Positions 62,726 through 64,000 of a stretch of DNA of 64,000 nucleotides are shown piece after piece. The DNA lies in assembly GCF_014203325.1 (NCBI RefSeq), contig NZ_JACHIV010000001.1:620001-684000 (forward strand), written 5' to 3'. Each line of letters begins with the position of its first letter. Within the stretch, counting starts at the first letter, position 1. Under the pieces are notes generated by a model, which saw only the letters and a program-made list of their open reading frames with translations, searched no databases and had not been told where the DNA came from. A program made the translations under genes and the position numbers. The stretch comes from Saccharopolyspora gloriosae. Lineage in GTDB: Bacteria; Actinomycetota; Actinomycetes; Mycobacteriales; Pseudonocardiaceae.

Positions 62726-64000
62726 TCAGAGGGTCCCGGCCGCCAGGGCCTCGATGGCCTTGCGAACACCTTCGCCGTAGGCCGGGTCGGCCTGGGTGCA
62801 GTTGTGGATGTGGCGCTCCACGGTCGCCTGGGAGGCACCGTCGATGGCCCGCGCGGTGTTCGCGAAGAGCACCTGCTGCTGCTCGGGCGACATGTTCCGG
62901 AACAGGTTGCCGGGCTGCTCGAAGTAGTTGGCGTCGTCCTCGCGGTAGTTGAACCGGTCGGCGACACCGCCCACGGCCTGCTGCGGCTCGCGGTAGGAGG
63001 GCTGCTCCTGCCAGCGGCCGTAGGAGTTCGGCTCGATCGCCGGGGTGGCCCCCTGGTTGCCGTCGACGCGCATCGCGCCGTCGCGGTGGAAGGAGTTCAC
63101 CGGGTTCTTCGGCGCGTTGACCGGGATCTGGTGGTGGTTCACGCCGAGGCGGTAGCGCTGCGCGTCACCGTAGGAGAACAGCCGGCCCTGCAGCATCTTG
63201 TCCGGCGAGTAGCTGATGCCGGGCACCAGGTTGCTCGGCGCGAACGCGGCCTGCTCCACGTCGGCGTGGTAGTTCTCGGGGTTGCGGTTGAGCTCCCACT
63301 CGCCGACCTCGATCAGCGGGTAGTCCTTCTTCGACCACACCTTGGTGAGGTCGAAGGGGTGGAAGCGGTAGCCGTCGGCGTCGGCCTCCGGCATGACCTG
63401 CACGTACAGCTTCCACTTGGGGAAGTCGCCGTTCTCGATCGAGTCGAACAGGTCGCGCTGGTGCGACTCGCGGTCCTTGCCGACGAGGGCCTCGGCCTCG
63501 GCGTCGGTGAGGTTCTTGATGCCCTGCTGGGTGCGGTGGTGGAACTTCACCCAGAACCGCTCGCCGTCGGCGTTGATCAGGCTGTAGGTGTGCGAGCCGA
63601 AACCGTGCATGTGCCGGTACGACGCGGGGATGCCGCGGTCCGACATGACGATCGTGACCTGGTGCAGCGCCTCGGGGAGGTTCGTCCAGAAGTCCCAGTT
63701 GTTCTCGGCGTCGCGCATGTTGGTGCGCGGGTCGCGCTTGACCGCGTGGTTGAGGTCGGGGAACTTCAGCGGGTCGCGGAAGAAGAACACCGGGGTGTTG
63801 TTGCCGACGAGGTCCCAGTTTCCTTCGTCGGTGTAGAACTTCAGCGCGAAGCCGCGGATGTCGCGCTCGGCGTCGGCCGCGCCGCGCTCACCGGCGACGG
63901 TCGAGAAGCGGGCGAACATCTCGGTCTTCTTGCCGACCTCGGAGAAGATGTCGGCCGCGGTGTAGCGAGTGATGTCGTTGGTCACCGTGAAGGTGCCGAA
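62726..64000 (-). CDS. monofunctional heme catalase, 5' end outside window
   Basis: 425 codons in the window; roughly the first 60-70 residues, including the catalytic His, are cut off. Visible: [51 protein letters not shown], the [12 protein letters not shown] region and [14 protein letters not shown] with the proximal heme Tyr. Short C terminus (no flavodoxin domain), so small-subunit clade. Converts H2O2 to water and oxygen in the cytoplasm. Followed by an ankyrin gene. Confidence 0.95.
   Translation of the reverse strand, partial: FGTFTVTNDITRYTAADIFSEVGKKTEMFARFSTVAGERGAADAERDIRGFALKFYTDEGNWDLVGNNTPVFFFRDPLKFPDLNHAVKRDPRTNMRDAENNWDFWTNLPEALHQVTIVMSDRGIPASYRHMHGFGSHTYSLINADGERFWVKFHHRTQQGIKNLTDAEAEALVGKDRESHQRDLFDSIENGDFPKWKLYVQVMPEADADGYRFHPFDLTKVWSKKDYPLIEVGEWELNRNPENYHADVEQAAFAPSNLVPGISYSPDKMLQGRLFSYGDAQRYRLGVNHHQIPVNAPKNPVNSFHRDGAMRVDGNQGATPAIEPNSYGRWQEQPSYREPQQAVGGVADRFNYREDDANYFEQPGNLFRNMSPEQQQVLFANTARAIDGASQATVERHIHNCTQADPAYGEGVRKAIEALAAGTL

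Overview
The window is GC-rich actinobacterial DNA and most resembles the Pseudonocardiaceae, probably a Saccharopolyspora-like organism; the genus is an inference. The signs seen are: a type VII (ESX) secretion module with an EspG chaperone and DUF3558 lipoproteins, two WhiB regulators (WhiB7-like and WhiB3-like), UvrD2 with an HRDC tail, UPF0182, PPA1309 and DUF2342 proteins, many GTG starts with GTGA/ATGA overlaps, and a tmRNA tag (ADKSQREFALAA) of actinobacterial type.

Layout. 1-4274: ESX module made of EspC/PE-like helical proteins, DUF3558 lipoproteins, a Gly-rich PPE-like protein and EspG; the first part is tandemly duplicated and the first copy has lost its PPE-like gene. 4533-8139: operon of an active and an inactive M16 peptidase, then NudC. 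8384-14226: UvrD2, WhiB7 with a terminator-bearing leader, a small partner protein, a methyltransferase, a UbiB-type kinase and a 49-aa zinc ribbon. 14439-21378: two metalloproteases, a PDZ-Lon protease, PPA1309 and UPF0182. 21548-22416: two tandem initiator tRNA genes and a 58-aa Cys-rich microprotein. 22774-28335: PadR regulator, RF2, ftsE-ftsX, smpB, an amidohydrolase and ssrA (tmRNA), a conserved translation, rescue and division block.

28610-39103 is accessory metabolism: ChrB_N plus MFS, a secreted lipase, TetR/P450, and an esterase with a metallo-hydrolase opposite a LAL/LuxR activator. 39108-44608 holds a NERD-like UvrD helicase, a GNAT-like protein, a WhiB3-like regulator behind an 85-nt nested palindrome, DUF6158 and NDH-2. 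At 44790 is tRNA-Ala(GGC); a copy of its 3' end at 47759 brackets an aldo/keto reductase and a GT87-like mannosyltransferase. 47964-54720: Bcr/CflA transporter, a beta-lactamase-fold hydrolase, then a MarR-pirin / CE1758 luciferase-like / CE1759 FMN reductase / GNAT / AhpD-like cluster with matching palindromic operators.

54721-58722 is decayed DNA (amidase, S9 peptidase and Tn3-type transposase remnants) around intact DoxX and hot-dog thioesterase genes. The window ends with a methyltransferase, membrane proteins, an ankyrin protein and a catalase cut by the window edge.

The most notable non-coding signals are an identical 40-bp element downstream of all four stable RNA genes, the WhiB7 leader, the tandem tRNA duplication, and the nested palindrome. 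No CRISPR array, phage, intact IS or biosynthetic megacluster was seen.
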